22,351 nucleotides of DNA, from contig JBGPBV010000120.1 in NCBI GenBank assembly GCA_041481445.1, forward strand, positions 1 through 22,351. Reading direction: 5' to 3'. A model generated the notes under the pieces. It was not told the DNA's origin. It saw nothing but the letters and a program-made list of their open reading frames with translations, and made no database searches. The position numbers and the translations under genes are program-made. Each line of letters opens with the position of its first letter. Positions within the stretch are counted from its first letter, which is position 1. This DNA comes from AA29 sp041481445 (lineage in GTDB: Bacteria > Acidobacteriota > Vicinamibacteria > Fen-336). Below, piece after piece: positions 21,401 to 22,351 of this stretch.

Positions 21401-22215
21401 GCCTGGCCGGCGCCGGCCTCGCGTTGGCCGTCGCGTCCGCGGCCCTCGTGGCCGAAGGGGACGCCCACTACACGCGGCGTGCCGAAGGTGCGCGCGGCGC
21501 CGTCGCCGACCCGCGCGAGGCCGACCTCGCGATCGCGTCCTATCGCGGTGCACTGGCCGCGGACGCCACCGACCTCGTCGCCCTCACCCGGCTCCTGCGC
21601 GCGCTGAACTTCCGCGCCTCCTTCTGCGGCGCCGACCTCGAGGGGCGGAAGGCGATGTTCGACGAGGGACGGCGCCTGGGGCAGGCGGCGGTGGATGGGC
21701 TGGAGAAAGGCGTCCGCGGGCGCTCCGACGCGGACCGCGTCGCCTCCCTGCGCGCCATTCCGTTTTCCGCCGACGTCTATTACTGGACGGCCGCCCACTG
21801 GGGCCAGTGGGCGCTGGCCCGCGGCACCTTCGCGGCGGCGCGCTCGGGAGTCCCCGGCCGCATCCGCGACCTCGCGCAGACGGTGGTGGCCCTCGATCCC
21901 GCGCTGGAGGAGGGCGGGGGATACCGCGTGCTGGGCCGCCTCCACGATCAGTCGCCGCGCATCTTCTTGTTCACGGGCTGGGTGTCGCGGACGAAGGGCG
22001 TGGATTACCTGCGGAAGTCGTACGAGCTGGGACCGCGCAATCCGGTGACGTGGTTCTTCCTGGGGGAAGCGCTGCTCGACCACGAGCCCCGCGACGTGGA
22101 GGAGGCGCGGCGCCTCCTCCAGAAGTGCGTGGACACGCCGCCGCGCGAGGACTACTTCGTCGAGAGCCTGCACTACGCCGAGCTGGCCCGCGCGCGTCTG
22201 GAGAGGATTCGCTAG
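21397..22215 (+). CDS. Helical-repeat (TPR-like) protein of unknown function
   Basis: 272 aa; the ATG overlaps the hemY stop (ATGA). The N-terminus (1-20) is hydrophobic and Ala/Leu-rich, so it is probably exported or anchored. The rest looks all-helical and repeat-like: ADLAIASYRGALAADATDLVALTRLLRALNF, then IPFSADVYYWTAAHWGQWALAR, and late segments VDYLRKSYELGPRNPVTWFFLGEALLD and VEEARRLLQKCVDTPP, which fit TPR helices. The middle part loosely recalls TRAP-transporter-associated TatT proteins, but I am not confident of that. No catalytic motif. Its coupling to the heme operon is tight, so a role in the same process or at the membrane is possible. Confidence 0.7.
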   Translation: MSLAGAGLALAVASAALVAEGDAHYTRRAEGARGAVADPREADLAIASYRGALAADATDLVALTRLLRALNFRASFCGADLEGRKAMFDEGRRLGQAAVDGLEKGVRGRSDADRVASLRAIPFSADVYYWTAAHWGQWALARGTFAAARSGVPGRIRDLAQTVVALDPALEEGGGYRVLGRLHDQSPRIFLFTGWVSRTKGVDYLRKSYELGPRNPVTWFFLGEALLDHEPRDVEEARRLLQKCVDTPPREDYFVESLHYAELARARLERIR

Positions 22216-22237
22216 CTACTTTCCGGTGCAAAAGTAG
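22216..22237. repeat. Inverted repeat at the junction of convergent genes
   Basis: CTACTTT and AAAGTAG pair perfectly (7 bp) around an 8 nt loop, directly after the plus-strand stop (22213-22215). The first three bases are the stop codon of the minus-strand gene. The arms are AT-rich against the background, and no T-run follows on either side. Confidence 0.5.
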
Positions 22238-22351
22238 GAGCGCCGCGCCAGGCTGGGGGCGCAGAGGCCCTCCCGGCTGATGCTGCTCTGCATGTTTTCC
22301 GCGTCGCCCGGCCGCCGCGCGCCCATCAGGCCGCGGCTCGGCCGAGCACCA
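22216..22351 (-). CDS. 3' end of a convergent gene (partial, unknown product)
   Basis: On the minus strand one frame is open from the window edge to TAG at 22216-22218, giving about 44 codons that end SYFCTGK. Third positions are G or C in nearly all codons, as in the known genes here, which the alternative frames do not match as well. The fragment (LMGARRPGDAENMQSS, then REGLCAPSLARRSYF) shows no family I recognise. The gene abuts the plus-strand gene with no gap. Confidence 0.55.
   Translation of the reverse strand, partial: GARPSRGLMGARRPGDAENMQSSISREGLCAPSLARRSYFCTGK

Overview
This is a GC-rich bacterial window (about 70% by eye, third codon positions almost always G or C) packed with genes. 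Many starts are GTG and two are TTG, and many neighbours overlap by 4 nt (ATGA or GTGA). The mix of Tat-exported enzymes, a TonB receptor (so an outer membrane), HYR and calcium-loop surface proteins, a PilT-type ATPase and a hemE-hemH-hemY operon points to a diderm soil-type bacterium. Acidobacteriota is my best guess and a related high-GC lineage is possible; no rRNA or marker gene is present to settle it.

Layout. 1-935 (-): a Tat-exported TIM-barrel sugar-phosphate isomerase/epimerase-like protein, cut by the window edge. 973-3512 (+): a Tat-exported amidase overlapping a lipoprotein of unknown function. 3525-8434 (-): a PilT/PilU ATPase, a zinc-ribbon protein with a degenerate receiver-like domain, a Cys-rich probable lipoprotein, and a HYR protein with His/Asp clusters. 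8501-10092 (+): two tandem PPK2 polyphosphate kinases. 10103-10939 (-): a membrane-anchored lytic transglycosylase.

11116-17644 (-) is a six-gene cobalamin uptake and salvage operon: btuB-like receptor, signal-less cobalamin-binding-type protein, DUF71/COG2102 ATP pyrophosphatase, periplasmic BtuF-like protein, BtuC-like permease, BtuD-like ATPase. Each junction overlaps by 4 nt. It is preceded by a clear cobalamin riboswitch, a perfect TTGACA -35 box, and a hairpin that buries the btuB Shine-Dalgarno sequence, which suggests control at translation. Divergent from it, 18023-22215 (+) holds hemE, hemH, hemY and a helical-repeat-like protein. The intergenic region therefore separates B12 salvage from heme synthesis, two pathways of tetrapyrrole metabolism. 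The 3' end of another gene, on the minus strand, enters at the right edge.

The points most worth a second look are the DUF71 protein inside the B12 operon, the SD-sequestering hairpin, the split tandem PPK2 pair with an altered Walker B in the first copy, the zinc-ribbon/pseudo-receiver partner of PilT, the His in place of the expected axial Tyr in HemH, and inverted repeats that contain stop codons at two convergent gene junctions. I saw no tRNA, rRNA, CRISPR array, insertion sequence or prophage.
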